Notes under the pieces: model-generated
Seen by the model: only the letters and a program-made list of their open reading frames with translations
Database searches by the model: none
What the model was told of the DNA's origin: nothing
In this document: positions 18,099-28,121 of the stretch, one piece after another
Position numbering within the stretch: position 1 is the first letter of the stretch
How the letters are laid out: each line of letters starts with the position of its first letter
Translations under genes and position numbers: made by a program
From: Agrobacterium fabrum str. C58
GTDB taxonomy: Bacteria; Pseudomonadota; Alphaproteobacteria; Rhizobiales; Rhizobiaceae
NCBI RefSeq assembly: GCF_000092025.1
Contig: NC_003062.2
Span: forward strand, 494,001-558,000
Length of the DNA: 64,000 nt
Direction of reading: 5' to 3'

Positions 18099-19799
18099 AT
18101 GACGGTGCGGAACAGAATGAATCTGTTAAATCAAATCCCTCAGGTCTTGAAGAATGTCGCGGCGCTGGGCCAGACGCGGCTGCTGATGCTGGGCGGCGTG
18201 GGCGTATTGTCCATGGCCATCATCCTGGCTGCAGCGCTTTATGTGAACCGTCCTGCTTACGAGACCCTCTATGTGGGTCTTGAAAAAAGTGACCTCAACA
18301 AGATCAGCATTGCACTCGCCGAATCGGGTCTGGACTTTCAGGTCGGGACCGATGGTTCCAGCCTTCAGGTTCCGGTCGGGCTCACCAGCAAGGCACGGCT
18401 GCTTCTGGCTGAACGCGGCCTACCCGACAGTGCCAATGCGGGTTATGAGCTTTTTGACAATGTCGGCTCCCTCGGCCTGACGTCCTTCATGCAGGAAGTG
18501 ACGCGCGTTCGTGCCCTTGAGGGCGAGATCGGCCGCTCCATCCAGCAGATCGATGGCGTTTCCGCTGCCCGCGTTCATATCGTCCTGCCTGACGTCGGCA
18601 ATTTCCGCCGTGGCGAACAGAAACCCACGGCATCGGTGATGATCCGCGCGAGCGCATCCGCAGGCCGCAAGGCCTCCGCCTCCATTCGCCATCTCGTCGC
18701 CTCGGCCGTTCCCGGTCTCGAAGTCGATGACGTGACACTGCTCGATTCGACCGGCCAGCTTCTGGCCTCCGGCGATGATGTCACCAACGCCGCGATGAAC
18801 CGGTCGCTGACGCTGGCCCAAAATGTTCAGCAGGAAATTACGACCAATATCGACAAGGCGCTGGCGCCTTTCCTCGGCATAGACAATTTCCGCTCGAGTG
18901 TGACGGCGCAGATCAATACTGACAGCCGCCAGGTCCAGGAGACCGTTTACGACCCGGAATCGCGCGTGGAACGCTCCGTTCGCACGGTGAAGGAAGACCA
19001 GAAATCCCAGGAAACGCAGCCGGATACGGCCGCGACCGTGGAGCAGAACGTGCCGCAGGCCGCGCCCCAGGGCGGCGGTGGTGGCCCGCAGTCTTCCGAT
19101 CAGTCGGCAAAGAAGGAAGAGCAGACCAACTACGAGATCAATTCCAAGACGGTTGCCACGGTCAAGAACGGCTATACCCTCGAAAAGATTTCGGTTGCCG
19201 TGGTCGTCAACAAGGGCCGTATTGCCAAGATGGTCGGCGAACCGGCCGATCAGGCCAAGATCGACGCCTATCTTGCGGAAATGCAGAAGATCGTCACCTC
19301 GGCCGCAGGCATTTCTTCCGATCGTGGCGACATTGTCACCCTGACGGCGATGGACTTCCTCGAAACGCAGCTGCTTGACGAGGCTGCCAGTGGGCCGGGT
19401 GTCATGGAAGTGCTGAGCCGAAATTCCGCCGGCATCATCAACTCACTCGCCTTCGTCGCCGTCGCCTTCCTCGTAGTCTGGCTCGGTGTACGCCCTCTGG
19501 TCCGCACGGTCACTGCCAACGGTTCGGCTGCGGCTCAGCTCAGCCAGGAGTCCGCCGGTCTCGAATTGCCGGACTTCTCTCCGGGCATGGAGGCGGGTGC
19601 AGGTGGTCTCATGGAAGGTTTCGGGGCGGATTTCGGTTTCGACAGCACCGACGATCTTCTGGCTGGCGGCGATGGCGAAGGCACATTCAACCGCCGGGTT
19701 CGCGAAGGACCCGAACGCAGGCTCTCCCGCATGGTGGAAATCAGCGAGGAGAGAGCCGCCAAGATCCTGCGCAAATGGGCGGTGGAAAAAGCAGCATAA
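18099..19799 (+). CDS. fliF: FliF flagellar MS-ring protein
   Basis: 566 residues from ATG 18099; an in-frame ATG at 18117 (MNLLNQIPQVLKN) is an equally good start. First membrane helix about 31-50, large periplasmic ring-building domains (AGYELFDNVGSLGLTSFMQEVTRVRALEGE), a Gln/Gly/Pro-rich loop about 310-350, second membrane helix about 447-467, and a cytoplasmic C-terminal tail that binds FliG. FliF forms the membrane ring on which rotor and export gate are assembled. It is placed after the che genes and before visN, and is followed by a terminator. Confidence 0.96.
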   Translation: MTVRNRMNLLNQIPQVLKNVAALGQTRLLMLGGVGVLSMAIILAAALYVNRPAYETLYVGLEKSDLNKISIALAESGLDFQVGTDGSSLQVPVGLTSKARLLLAERGLPDSANAGYELFDNVGSLGLTSFMQEVTRVRALEGEIGRSIQQIDGVSAARVHIVLPDVGNFRRGEQKPTASVMIRASASAGRKASASIRHLVASAVPGLEVDDVTLLDSTGQLLASGDDVTNAAMNRSLTLAQNVQQEITTNIDKALAPFLGIDNFRSSVTAQINTDSRQVQETVYDPESRVERSVRTVKEDQKSQETQPDTAATVEQNVPQAAPQGGGGGPQSSDQSAKKEEQTNYEINSKTVATVKNGYTLEKISVAVVVNKGRIAKMVGEPADQAKIDAYLAEMQKIVTSAAGISSDRGDIVTLTAMDFLETQLLDEAASGPGVMEVLSRNSAGIINSLAFVAVAFLVVWLGVRPLVRTVTANGSAAAQLSQESAGLELPDFSPGMEAGAGGLMEGFGADFGFDSTDDLLAGGDGEGTFNRRVREGPERRLSRMVEISEERAAKILRKWAVEKAA

Positions 19800-19805
19800 T
19801 GACAA

Positions 19806-19832
19806 AAAGGCCGGTTTTACCCGGCCTTTTTT
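19806..19832 (+). terminator. Rho-independent terminator after fliF
   Basis: AAAGGCCGG (19806-19814), loop TTTTAC, CCGGCCTTT (19821-19829) followed by more T. Closes the che-fliF transcription unit 6 nt after the fliF stop. Confidence 0.88.
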
Positions 19833-20169
19833 CCGTTTCTGGGGTTTTTGCTATGCTTGGCGGGCACATCGTGGCAATCTCGTTTCGGGACAGTGTTTAC
19901 AAAAAATTCAGCAACGATACAGTTTGCTGGGAATTGGCTGAGAATGCCGTTTATGGATTGAACAGCTTTTCAGTATGTTTTTTTAGCAATAGACGAACTG
20001 GGAAATACGTGGAAAGGCTGTTGCCAGGTAATGGCAAACTCCGGTCGGTTCCATAAAATGAAGTGATTCGGTCTCCGGGGGCGCGCCATTCCGTTTTGGT
20101 AAGCTTCTTGAATGGAATGATTCCATCCCGAGGTATAATCTCCCGCTGGGAGCAAGAGGGCGTAGGCGA
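19833..20169. other. Intergenic region upstream of visN
   Basis: About 340 nt without a supported gene. It contains two perfect inverted repeats, TTGCCA-N5-TGGCAA (20021-20037) and TGGAAT-G-ATTCCA (20113-20125), and a TATAAT at 20134-20139. This is the expected regulatory region of the flagellar master regulator. Confidence 0.6.
20113..20139 (+). promoter_or_regulatory. Putative visNR promoter with overlapping palindrome
   Basis: TATAAT at 20134-20139 lies 15 nt after TGGAAT (20113-20118), which is itself half of the palindrome TGGAATGATTCCA (20113-20125). A repressor or activator bound there would cover the -35 region. TTG start of visN is 30 nt further on. Confidence 0.45.
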
Positions 20170-20901
20170 TTGAAAGTCGATGTTGATATCCGCAGGCTGT
20201 CTGCCAAGCCTCTGGAGGGCATGGGTAAGCCCTTGCCGCGCGATCAGCTTGCTAAAAACGTCGCAGCCACGGCTGCTGCCGGTAACGTTGCAGGCGCACT
20301 GGATCTGCTCGTAACCTATGCTGGCGCCTCGCATTATTTGCTGGCGCGAGATGATCTTCTCGAAGAAACCGGGCTGAAATTCATCGTCACATCCGACTGG
20401 CCTTTCGATCTGGTCCGCAGGCTCGGCATTGAACTCACCAACAGCCAGAACCGGTCGAGCGAAATGGAGAAGTGCCTTTCGCTGCTTCAGCCGCGATTGC
20501 TTCTCCTTCCCGACGATGTTTCCGTGCCCTATGGCATAGACAGGCAATATTCGGCACTCTCCTTTTGTGTGGGCCGCATCCGCCTTTCCCTTTTGCTGCT
20601 GTTTCCGGAAGAAGCGGTTCCGTCACCGGAGCGCCTGCGGGAAATCGCCCTGCTGACGGGGTATTGCGTCAGCTTCGGCATCGCCAGCGAAGCAAAGACC
20701 GTGCGCGATATCGATCTCACCGAGCGTGAGCTCGAGTGCCTGTTCTGGATCGCGGAAGGCAAGACAAGTGATGAAATTGCGATGATCCTTGGCATTTCAC
20801 GCAATACGATCAATAATTACATCACAAGCGTGATGCGTAAAACCGCGACAAAAACCCGCTCGGAGGCAATTGCCTACGCCGTGCGCAACAACCTCGTATA
20901 A
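20170..20901 (+). CDS. visN: VisN, LuxR-family flagellar master regulator subunit
   Basis: 243 residues from TTG 20170 (AGAGGG about 10 nt upstream; ATG 20221 is a shorter alternative). N-terminal ligand-binding-like domain, C-terminal LuxR/GerE helix-turn-helix at about 178-243 (LTERELECLFWIAEGKTSDEIAMILGISRNTINNYITSVM). With VisR it forms the heterodimer at the top of the rhizobial flagellar hierarchy, activating the next regulator (rem) and through it the flagellar and chemotaxis genes. Overlaps visR by one base (TAATG). Confidence 0.92.
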   Translation: MKVDVDIRRLSAKPLEGMGKPLPRDQLAKNVAATAAAGNVAGALDLLVTYAGASHYLLARDDLLEETGLKFIVTSDWPFDLVRRLGIELTNSQNRSSEMEKCLSLLQPRLLLLPDDVSVPYGIDRQYSALSFCVGRIRLSLLLLFPEEAVPSPERLREIALLTGYCVSFGIASEAKTVRDIDLTERELECLFWIAEGKTSDEIAMILGISRNTINNYITSVMRKTATKTRSEAIAYAVRNNLV

Positions 20902-21656
20902 TGGTCGGACGGATGGTACAGACGAAAGACAATGAGGGTACAGGTCGAATGGGCATGTTTTACCGCAGCCCTGTCGTGACGAGCCGGTCGGATTTGTTTC
21001 CGAAGCTTGTCGCCATGCAGAAGCTGGTCGGCGCGCGCAACTTCGTTGTCACGAAGGCTGCCGCTTCCGGCTTCCCCAACAAGAAGAAGATGACCTGCGA
21101 GCTGGAAAACTGGGGCATGAATGCCGCAGAACAGAGCGCGCAGTTCATCCGCGCTGTCGGCGACATTCTGCTCGACCATATCGAGACGTCGCTTTTGCCG
21201 GTCATCTGGCGCAACAAGAATGCCGGTGGCTTTGCCGATCTTCCCGATGTGCCGGCGCTTCTGCGCCGTATCGAGAACGATACATTGCCCTATGCGGGGC
21301 TGGCTCTGCCGGTGCGGCTCGGCACCATCGGCAACGGCTACATCGTGTTCTGCGGCACCAATCTCATTCTCGACAATGAGGTCGTGATCGAGCAGCATAT
21401 CAAGTGCTGTGAAATCATGGTGGACATGCTGGCGCTCGATGAGCGCAAGGTTGCCCCTTCGGAAGCCCTGAGCGAGAGGGAAATTGCCTGCCTGCAGCTG
21501 GCGGGGGATGGTCGTATCAGCGAAGAGATTGCGGTCAAGCTCGGCCTTTCCGTGCACACCGTCAATGCCTATCTCGGTTCGGCAACGATCAAGCTCGATT
21601 CCGTCAACCGCATCCAGGCGATCGCCAAGGCCATCAGGCTCGGTTACATCCATTGA
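20901..21656 (+). CDS. visR: VisR, LuxR-family flagellar master regulator subunit
   Basis: 251 residues, partner of VisN with the same architecture: sensor-like N-terminal domain and a LuxR helix-turn-helix at about 187-251 ([43 protein letters not shown]). The start shares the last base of the visN stop, so both are made together. An internal ATG at 20949 (MGMFYRS) is an alternative start. Confidence 0.92.
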   Translation: MVGRMVQTKDNEGTGRMGMFYRSPVVTSRSDLFPKLVAMQKLVGARNFVVTKAAASGFPNKKKMTCELENWGMNAAEQSAQFIRAVGDILLDHIETSLLPVIWRNKNAGGFADLPDVPALLRRIENDTLPYAGLALPVRLGTIGNGYIVFCGTNLILDNEVVIEQHIKCCEIMVDMLALDERKVAPSEALSEREIACLQLAGDGRISEEIAVKLGLSVHTVNAYLGSATIKLDSVNRIQAIAKAIRLGYIH

Positions 21657-21804
21657 TGGCGGACGGGGTTCTCCCGTCCCCTTAAGCCGGTCAAACGCCC
21701 GGCTGGGCTTTTGCACTCCGCTAAAAGGCGCCATCGGCACTTCGCGTTTTTTTAACAGTTGCCAATTAGAACTTTTTATAAGTTTGGCTTTGGGGAACTG
21801 TTTC

Positions 21805-23652
21805 ATGCACAACCGGCTCTTTAAGTCCGTTGCTGGCAAGGTCGTCGCGCTGACGATCGGCCTGATCACGCTCAGCGTGGCGGCAGTTGGTTTTTCGACC
21901 TACATTCGCTTGAAGGACAACATCATCACCACCGCGCTGCGTGATACGCACGGCGCGATGCGGGGCATGGCCATCCTTTACGAGATGAAGGTTGGCGGCG
22001 TTGCCCTCGAAATGGTGGATGGTGACCTGAAGAGTGTAGGCCGTGCCAGCATCGGCACGATGCGCGACAACGATCTCGTAGACCGCACGGCTGCGGGCAA
22101 CGGCGGTATCGCCACGGTTTTCGAAGCCAAGGCCGGCGAATTCATTCGACTGACCACCAATCTGAAGAATGAAAAGGGTGAGAGAGCGGCAGGCACCAAG
22201 CTTGCCACCGATCATCCGGCTTTCGAAAAAGTCTCCAAGGGCGAGGCCTATTTCGGCACTGCCACGCTGTTCGGCACCAGCTACATGACCGGTTATATGC
22301 CGGTCACGAACAAGACCGGCGCAACCGTCGGCATCCTGTTCGTGGGTGTGCCCATGGATTTCTACAATGCGCAGATATACAGCCTGCGTGATATGATGGT
22401 GGTTTGCGGCGCGCTTGCCATGCTTGGCGTTGGATTACTCGCCTATTTCGTCATAAAGCGCACGCTTCAACCGCTTAGCAAGCTGACAGATGCCGTGAAA
22501 TCGCTTTCGGACGGCGATCTCGAAACGCCGATCCCCTACGCCACCAACACCAATGAATTCGGCAATATCGCCCGCGCTCTGGTGATTTTCCGCGAGAATG
22601 CGATTGAGAAGCTGGCGATCGAGGGCAAAAGTGCGCAGGAACGCTCCGCGGCCGAGTCCGAGCGACACCGCAACGATGCCGAGAAGCAGGAACTGGACGG
22701 CCAGATCGAGTTTGCAGTGGGCGAGATCGCCTCCGGCCTCGGCAGGCTTTCGCGTGGCGATCTGAGCCGCACGATCGAGACGCCCTTTGCAGGCCGCCTC
22801 GACCGGCTGCGCACGGATTTCAACGAATCCTTGCTCAACCTTCGCGATGCGCTGGGGCAGATCCGTGAGCGCACGCTCATCATTCAGAATAGTGGCATCG
22901 AAATCGAACAGTCTTCGGTCGATCTGTCGAAACGCACGGAAAATCAGGCCGCCTCGCTGGAGGAGACCGCCGCTGCCGTGGAGGAGATCACCGCTACCGT
23001 GAGATCGTCGGCCGAGCGGGCACGGGAGGCAAATGAGGCCGTACGCGTCACCAAGCAGAGCGCCGACAGTTCCGGTTCGGTTGTCAGCAATGCCGTCGAC
23101 GCCATGAGCCGTATCGAAGGCGCCTCGCGCAAGATCGAGCAGATCATCGAGGTCATCGACGACATCGCCTTCCAGACCAATCTTCTCGCTCTCAATGCCG
23201 GCATTGAAGCGGCGCGCGCGGGTGAGGCGGGCAAGGGTTTTGCCGTCGTGGCGCAGGAAGTGCGCGAACTTGCCCAGCGCTCTGCCGACGCAGCCCGTGA
23301 AATCAAGCAGCTCATCAACCAGTCGACCCATGAGGTCAGCTCCGGTTCGAAGCTGGTGCAGGAGGCGGGCACCGTTCTCTCCGCCATCAGCCGGCAGATC
23401 GTGACTGTCAGCCAGCATGTCGAAACCATCGCGACGGCGACGCAGGACCAGTCCTCAGCCCTTCACAACGTCAACGGCTCCGTTAACCAGATGGACCAGA
23501 TGACGCAGCAGAATGCAGCGCTGGCCGAACAGTCGAGCGCGGCCAGCCGGGTACTTTCCGGCGAAGTGGAGGCGCTGCTCGATCTGGTACAGCGGTTCCA
23601 GATGGAGCAGGGGTCTGCTGCCGGTTCGGGTCGATTGAACCGGGCGGCCTGA
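21805..23652 (+). CDS. Transmembrane methyl-accepting chemotaxis protein
   Basis: 615 residues from ATG 21805; the open frame extends upstream to 21484 but that part is visR sequence in another frame. Membrane helix about 12-33, a periplasmic single-Cache domain about 35-195 ([38 protein letters not shown]), second helix about 197-217, HAMP modules about 218-345, then the methylated coiled-coil and signalling tip ([29 protein letters not shown], cited in parts). No CheR-docking pentapeptide at the end (RLNRAA). Cache domains bind small molecules such as carboxylates; the ligand is unknown. Confidence 0.94.
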   Translation: MHNRLFKSVAGKVVALTIGLITLSVAAVGFSTYIRLKDNIITTALRDTHGAMRGMAILYEMKVGGVALEMVDGDLKSVGRASIGTMRDNDLVDRTAAGNGGIATVFEAKAGEFIRLTTNLKNEKGERAAGTKLATDHPAFEKVSKGEAYFGTATLFGTSYMTGYMPVTNKTGATVGILFVGVPMDFYNAQIYSLRDMMVVCGALAMLGVGLLAYFVIKRTLQPLSKLTDAVKSLSDGDLETPIPYATNTNEFGNIARALVIFRENAIEKLAIEGKSAQERSAAESERHRNDAEKQELDGQIEFAVGEIASGLGRLSRGDLSRTIETPFAGRLDRLRTDFNESLLNLRDALGQIRERTLIIQNSGIEIEQSSVDLSKRTENQAASLEETAAAVEEITATVRSSAERAREANEAVRVTKQSADSSGSVVSNAVDAMSRIEGASRKIEQIIEVIDDIAFQTNLLALNAGIEAARAGEAGKGFAVVAQEVRELAQRSADAAREIKQLINQSTHEVSSGSKLVQEAGTVLSAISRQIVTVSQHVETIATATQDQSSALHNVNGSVNQMDQMTQQNAALAEQSSAASRVLSGEVEALLDLVQRFQMEQGSAAGSGRLNRAA

Positions 23653-23679
23653 TCTCTCCATTTTTGAAAGTCAATGCAG

Positions 23680-23708
23680 CTCCCGGATCGCAAGGTCCGG
23701 GAGTTTTT
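23680..23708 (+). terminator. Rho-independent terminator after the mcp gene
   Basis: CTCCCGGA (23680-23687), loop TCGCAAGG, TCCGGGAG (23696-23703), then TTTTTAT. It overlaps the last codon of the convergent histidine kinase gene. Confidence 0.85.
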
Positions 23709-26700
23709 ATTCGGCCGCTGCCCGCGCCGTACCGGATATCTGGTTGATATAGGCACGCAACGCCGCAGGCTTAACCGGTTTGTGCTGCACGGAGATCCCG
23801 TATTTCTCCGCATCGCTGCGCACTTCCGGGCTGCGATCCGCCGTTACCAGCAGGGCAGGGATCGTCTTGCCGTAAAATGTCCTGATGAGGCGGATGGCGC
23901 TGATACCGTCACCATCATCTAGATGATAGTCGGCGATGATGACATCCGGGGCCGCGGCCAGAGTGAGGAAGGGTTCTTCCAGCGCCGCCACGGAACCTGC
24001 GGGCAAGACATCGCAACCCCATCCCGTCAAAAGCAGCGTCATGCCCTCGAGGATTTTCGGCTCGTTGTCGATGCACAGCACCCGAATGCCATGAAGACGG
24101 TCGCTTGCTGCGGGACTGGTTGTCCCGCCCTCCGTCTTGGCAGGAGCAAGACGATCCGCCTCACGCGGCAGATGGATGCGGAAGGTCGTGCCTTTGCCGG
24201 GGGTGGAAATGAGCTGCACCGGATGGTGCAGCATGCGTGATAGCCGATCGACGATGGAAAGGCCGAGCCCAAGGCCAGACGCCGTTTTTGCCCCTTCGTC
24301 CAGCCGGGCGAATTCCTTGAAAACCGTGCGGAATTTCGAGGCGGGTATACCGATGCCCGAATCCGTCACCTGGATGACGACCTCGCCGCCCCGACGACGC
24401 GCGCCGACGACCACCTTGCCCTCAAGCGTATATTTGATGGCGTTGGAGACGAGGTTCTGTATCAGCCGCCGCAGCAGATTCGGGTCGGAGCGGACCGTGA
24501 GCGACGTGGGCATGACAACAAGATCGAGGTTCTTCTCCTGTGCCATCGGCGCGAAATCGGTCTCGATGCGTTTCAATAGCTCATTGAGTGGCACCGATGT
24601 CATCCGCGCCTTCATCGAGCCCGTGTCGAGGCGGGAAATATCGAGAACCGCACCGAGAATGGTTTCCACCGATTCCAGCGCCGAATCGATATTGTGAACG
24701 AGATCGCTTTCGCCAGAAGCGCCAAGTCGTTCAACCAGCGAGGAGGAATAGAGGCGGGCGGCATTCAACGGCTGAAGAATATCGTGACCGGCGGCAGCGA
24801 AAAACCGCGTCTTGCCGATATTGGCTTCGTCGGCCGACGCTCTCGCCTCTGCCAGCGCGCGGTTGACGCGGGTCAGCTCCACGGTGCGTTCCTCCACGCG
24901 CTGCTCCAGCGTTTCATTCGCCTGTTTCAGTGCCTGGTCGCTCGCCACCCGCTGGGTGATATCGGTGAAGGTGGCGACGATGCCCTTGTCCGGCATGGTG
25001 TTGGAGCGCACCTCGATGATGCGCTCGCCGCCCGCCAGCACCAGCGAGAAGGGCAGGTCCATGGTCAGGAAACTGGTGATTAGCTCATCCGTATCGCCGG
25101 GCGGCATGTCGCCGCGCTCCTGCAGCATGGTCACGATTTCGGTCAGCGGCACGCCCACCTGGCCGAATTGTTCTGGCAGGTCCAGCAGGGTGCGGAACCG
25201 CCGGTTCCAGATGGTCAGCTGCTGCGAACTGTCGAAAACGGCAATGCCCTGATCCATCTGCGCCAGCGCCGTCTGCAACATGTCCTGATTATACTGCAGC
25301 GCCTCGCTCGCCTGATCGAGCAGCCAGGCCGTATCCGCGCTGGTATCTTCCGCCTTCTGGAGAATGATCGAAAGCACGAGGCGGGCGGAGGAGGAGCCGA
25401 TGGCGCTGCCCAGCAATTGCTCAGAGAAATGGATCAGCGCCATATCCGCCGGCTGGTCGTCATTGAGTTTCCTGCCCGCCGTTTTCTCATAGGTCGCAAG
25501 CGAGCGCAGCATGCGCTCTTCGCCAAGATAACGGGCAATCGCGCTTTTGAGGTCGCCGACGCTGACACGGGTTTTCCAGCCGCGCGTGGCGAATTGCGAT
25601 TTCGAATGGCGCTTGACGAAGATACCGGACTGGATGCGCTCCACCGGCCGCGGATTGCGCGAGAGCGAACCCAGCACGAATGCGAGGCTGTTGACGAGCA
25701 GGCTGAGGATGACCGCATTCACGAAAGGATCGGCTTCGGGACCGTTAAACACCGTGCTGCCGGAAAACAGGAAGCCGAGAATATTGGCCGCGACTTCGGA
25801 ATTGTCCGGCCCGCCGAAGCTCGGCAGGAACAGCAGATAGGCCCAGACGAAGAAGCCCGAACTGAGACCCGCGATTGCGCCACGGGCATTGGCGCGACGC
25901 CAGAACAGCCCGCCGAAGAGGGCAGGGGCCATCTGGGCGATGGCGGCGAAAGCCAGAAGGCCGATGGAGGCAAGGCCCGTGGCGCTGTCGGCGGCGCGGT
26001 AATAACCGTAACCCAAAAGCATCACCGCAAAGATCGCCGTCCTGCGGATGTTGAGCAGCGTCTTGGCGAAGTCGTCCCGGTGCGGCGAGCGGTTGAGTAG
26101 CTTCTGCCGCAGGAAGATCGGCATGACGATATCGTTGGAAATCATGATCGACAGCGCCACCGAAGCGACGATCACCATTGCCGTCGCCGCAGAAAAACCG
26201 CCGATGAAGGTGATCAGCGAGACAACAGGCATCTGATGATTGAGCGGCAGTTGCAACACGTAGAGATCGGCATCGCCATTGGCGCCCAGCGTCAGGATAC
26301 CCGCGAGCGCGATCGGCAGCACGAAGATGTTGATGGCGATGAGATAGAGCGGCAGCAGGAACCCCGCCATGCGCAGCTCTTCCGGCGTGCGATTTTCGAC
26401 CACGGTGACGTGGAACTGACGCGGCAGCAGGATGATGGCAAAGCCGGAGAGCAACGTCATCACGATCCAGCGGCTGATGGGCGTGTGATAGGAGATGGCC
26501 CGCATGGCCTGCTCATTATCAGTCGCCAGCTGCCACAGATGTGCGGGGCCATCGAAAAGCACGAAAAGCACGTAAAAGCCGACCGTGCACATGGCGACCA
26601 GCTTCACCAGCGATTCCATCGAAATTGCCAGAATAAGCCCGTCCTGATGTTCGGTGGCATCCGTGTGGCGGGTGCCGAACATGACGGCGAATCCGGCCAT

Positions 26701-27216
26701 GACGAGGGTGACGACAAGCGGCAGATCGAGGAAATAGAGATTGCCGCTGCCGATACCGTAATCGCCGGGATCGACCATTGTTGCCACGGAGCTGGACACC
26801 GCTTTCAACTGCAGCGCGATATAGGGAATGGCACCGACCAGCGCGATGATGGCGACGATCATCGCCACGGTGGAGTTCTTGCCGTAACGGGCGGCGATGA
26901 AATCCGCAACCGAGGTCAGCTTTTCCGTCTTGGCGAGATCGACGATGCGGCGGATGATCGGCATGCCGAGGGTAAAGGCAAGGATGGGACCGGTATAGAT
27001 GCCGAGGAATTCTAGACCTTTATCGGCTGCAAGCCCCACGCCGCCGAAATAGGTCCAGGAGGTGCAATATATCGCCAGGCTGAGCGCATAGACGAACGGA
27101 CGCCCCTTTTTTGGCGCGTGTCTGTCACGGCTTTTCCTGTCCCCGTAGCTCGCGACCGCAAACAGCAAGAGGATATAAGCGAAGGCCGAGCCGAATATGA
27201 TCCACCCAGGAAGCAC
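23707..27216 (-). CDS. Sodium:solute symporter-fused hybrid sensor histidine kinase
   Basis: 1169 residues from GTG 27216 (GGAGG 7 nt upstream). Residues about 1-510 form a 13-helix sodium/solute symporter (SLC5/SSSF) domain; about 530-640 a helical connector like the STAC domain of such kinases; about 660-770 a PAS domain; a coiled coil; HisKA with H811 (AAAGHDILQPLNAARL); HATPase (NLVSNAIKYT, GSGIGI-type DSGIGIPASKF, GLGLGLSIV); and a C-terminal receiver with D1096 (VIIADYHLDDG). CbrA-type kinases share this design and link solute sensing or uptake to metabolism. No partner regulator lies next to it. Confidence 0.93.
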   Translation of the reverse strand: MLPGWIIFGSAFAYILLLFAVASYGDRKSRDRHAPKKGRPFVYALSLAIYCTSWTYFGGVGLAADKGLEFLGIYTGPILAFTLGMPIIRRIVDLAKTEKLTSVADFIAARYGKNSTVAMIVAIIALVGAIPYIALQLKAVSSSVATMVDPGDYGIGSGNLYFLDLPLVVTLVMAGFAVMFGTRHTDATEHQDGLILAISMESLVKLVAMCTVGFYVLFVLFDGPAHLWQLATDNEQAMRAISYHTPISRWIVMTLLSGFAIILLPRQFHVTVVENRTPEELRMAGFLLPLYLIAINIFVLPIALAGILTLGANGDADLYVLQLPLNHQMPVVSLITFIGGFSAATAMVIVASVALSIMISNDIVMPIFLRQKLLNRSPHRDDFAKTLLNIRRTAIFAVMLLGYGYYRAADSATGLASIGLLAFAAIAQMAPALFGGLFWRRANARGAIAGLSSGFFVWAYLLFLPSFGGPDNSEVAANILGFLFSGSTVFNGPEADPFVNAVILSLLVNSLAFVLGSLSRNPRPVERIQSGIFVKRHSKSQFATRGWKTRVSVGDLKSAIARYLGEERMLRSLATYEKTAGRKLNDDQPADMALIHFSEQLLGSAIGSSSARLVLSIILQKAEDTSADTAWLLDQASEALQYNQDMLQTALAQMDQGIAVFDSSQQLTIWNRRFRTLLDLPEQFGQVGVPLTEIVTMLQERGDMPPGDTDELITSFLTMDLPFSLVLAGGERIIEVRSNTMPDKGIVATFTDITQRVASDQALKQANETLEQRVEERTVELTRVNRALAEARASADEANIGKTRFFAAAGHDILQPLNAARLYSSSLVERLGASGESDLVHNIDSALESVETILGAVLDISRLDTGSMKARMTSVPLNELLKRIETDFAPMAQEKNLDLVVMPTSLTVRSDPNLLRRLIQNLVSNAIKYTLEGKVVVGARRRGGEVVIQVTDSGIGIPASKFRTVFKEFARLDEGAKTASGLGLGLSIVDRLSRMLHHPVQLISTPGKGTTFRIHLPREADRLAPAKTEGGTTSPAASDRLHGIRVLCIDNEPKILEGMTLLLTGWGCDVLPAGSVAALEEPFLTLAAAPDVIIADYHLDDGDGISAIRLIRTFYGKTIPALLVTADRSPEVRSDAEKYGISVQHKPVKPAALRAYINQISGTARAAAE

Positions 27217-27538
27217 ACATCCTCCCCATGCAGGAATTCCCTTGAATGAGCATAGGCGAATTCCGCACCGTTGAGAATGAGTGCGGTCTGATCATAAAGT
27301 TGAAGATGAAAGCATGTCCCGCAAAGATGCATGGCGGTTTTACGTCCGGAAAATGCGAGGAAAAAGAGCGCTGAAGCACGTCCGCCGATGCCGTTTCACC
27401 GGACACGCAAGAGGGTGCAAAAAAGCTAATAAATGCAATCTTGACGAATTCCAAATGTGTAAGGGAATCTGTATGGTTGAAGACGTAGGGACAGTCACAT
27501 AGCTTCAGCTCGCGAAGCAGGAGAGAGGGACAATCTGA
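27217..27538. other. Divergent intergenic region between the hybrid kinase and mscL
   Basis: 322 nt between two divergent starts. Small frames on both strands (for example 27281-27502) show no family features or usable ribosome sites. It presumably holds both promoters, but I see no clear -35/-10 pair. Confidence 0.45.
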
Positions 27539-27967
27539 ATGCTTAACGAATTTAAAACCTTCATTGCCCGCGGCAATGTCATGGACCTGGCCGTGGGTGT
27601 TATTATCGGTGCGGCTTTCAGCAAGATCGTCGATTCCGTTGTCAACGATCTCATCATGCCGATCGTTGGCGCAATCTTCGGCGGGTTCGACTTCTCGAAC
27701 TACTTCCTGCCGCTGAGCTCCAACGTCAACGCCACCTCGCTCGCTGCCGCCCGCGAACAGGGTGCCGTCTTCGCCTATGGTAACTTCCTGACGGTTCTTA
27801 TTAACTTCCTCATCCTGGCCTGGATCATTTTCCTGATGGTCAAGGGTGTCAACAAGCTCCGCGATTCGGTTGACCGCAAGAAGATTGAAGAAAAGCCGGA
27901 CGCAGCTCCGCCGCCGGAAGACGTCAAGCTCCTCACCGAAATCCGCGATCTGCTGAAAACTCGATAA
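27539..27967 (+). CDS. mscL: Large-conductance mechanosensitive channel MscL
   Basis: 142 residues with the complete MscL pattern: cytoplasmic helix [24 protein letters not shown] leading into TM1 ([19 protein letters not shown]), a periplasmic loop, TM2 ([29 protein letters not shown], quoted in part) and the C-terminal helix bundle ([14 protein letters not shown]). It forms a homopentamer in the inner membrane that opens on hypo-osmotic shock. AGAGAGGGA precedes ATG 27539. Confidence 0.97.
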
Positions 27968-27972
27968 GACCC

Positions 27973-28035
27973 GGATCAGTCCCCGGCCTGATCTGCCTGC
28001 CTGTGCGGTCGGCGGGTTCCTGCCGGGGATGATCC
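27973..28035. repeat. Imperfect inverted repeat downstream of mscL
   Basis: GGATCAGTCCCCGGC (27973-27987) is matched by GCCGGGGATGATCC (28022-28035), differing by one inserted base, around a 34-nt centre that itself has GC-rich repeats. No T-run. It may end or protect the mscL transcript. Confidence 0.4.
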
Positions 28036-28121
28036 ATAAAGAAAATCCATGATCGCCTCACGGAATATCATGCACATGGCTGGTCCGATGCGATAAGAAG
28101 GCACCAAACGGAGTGTCTTTA

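Noticed and set aside
25168..26100. 310-residue open frame opposite the hybrid kinase
   Set aside because: Antisense to conserved symporter and PAS coding sequence.
27281..27502. 73-residue Cys/Lys-rich frame between the hybrid kinase and mscL
   Set aside because: No good ribosome site, composition of intergenic DNA; considered as a small basic protein but not supportable.
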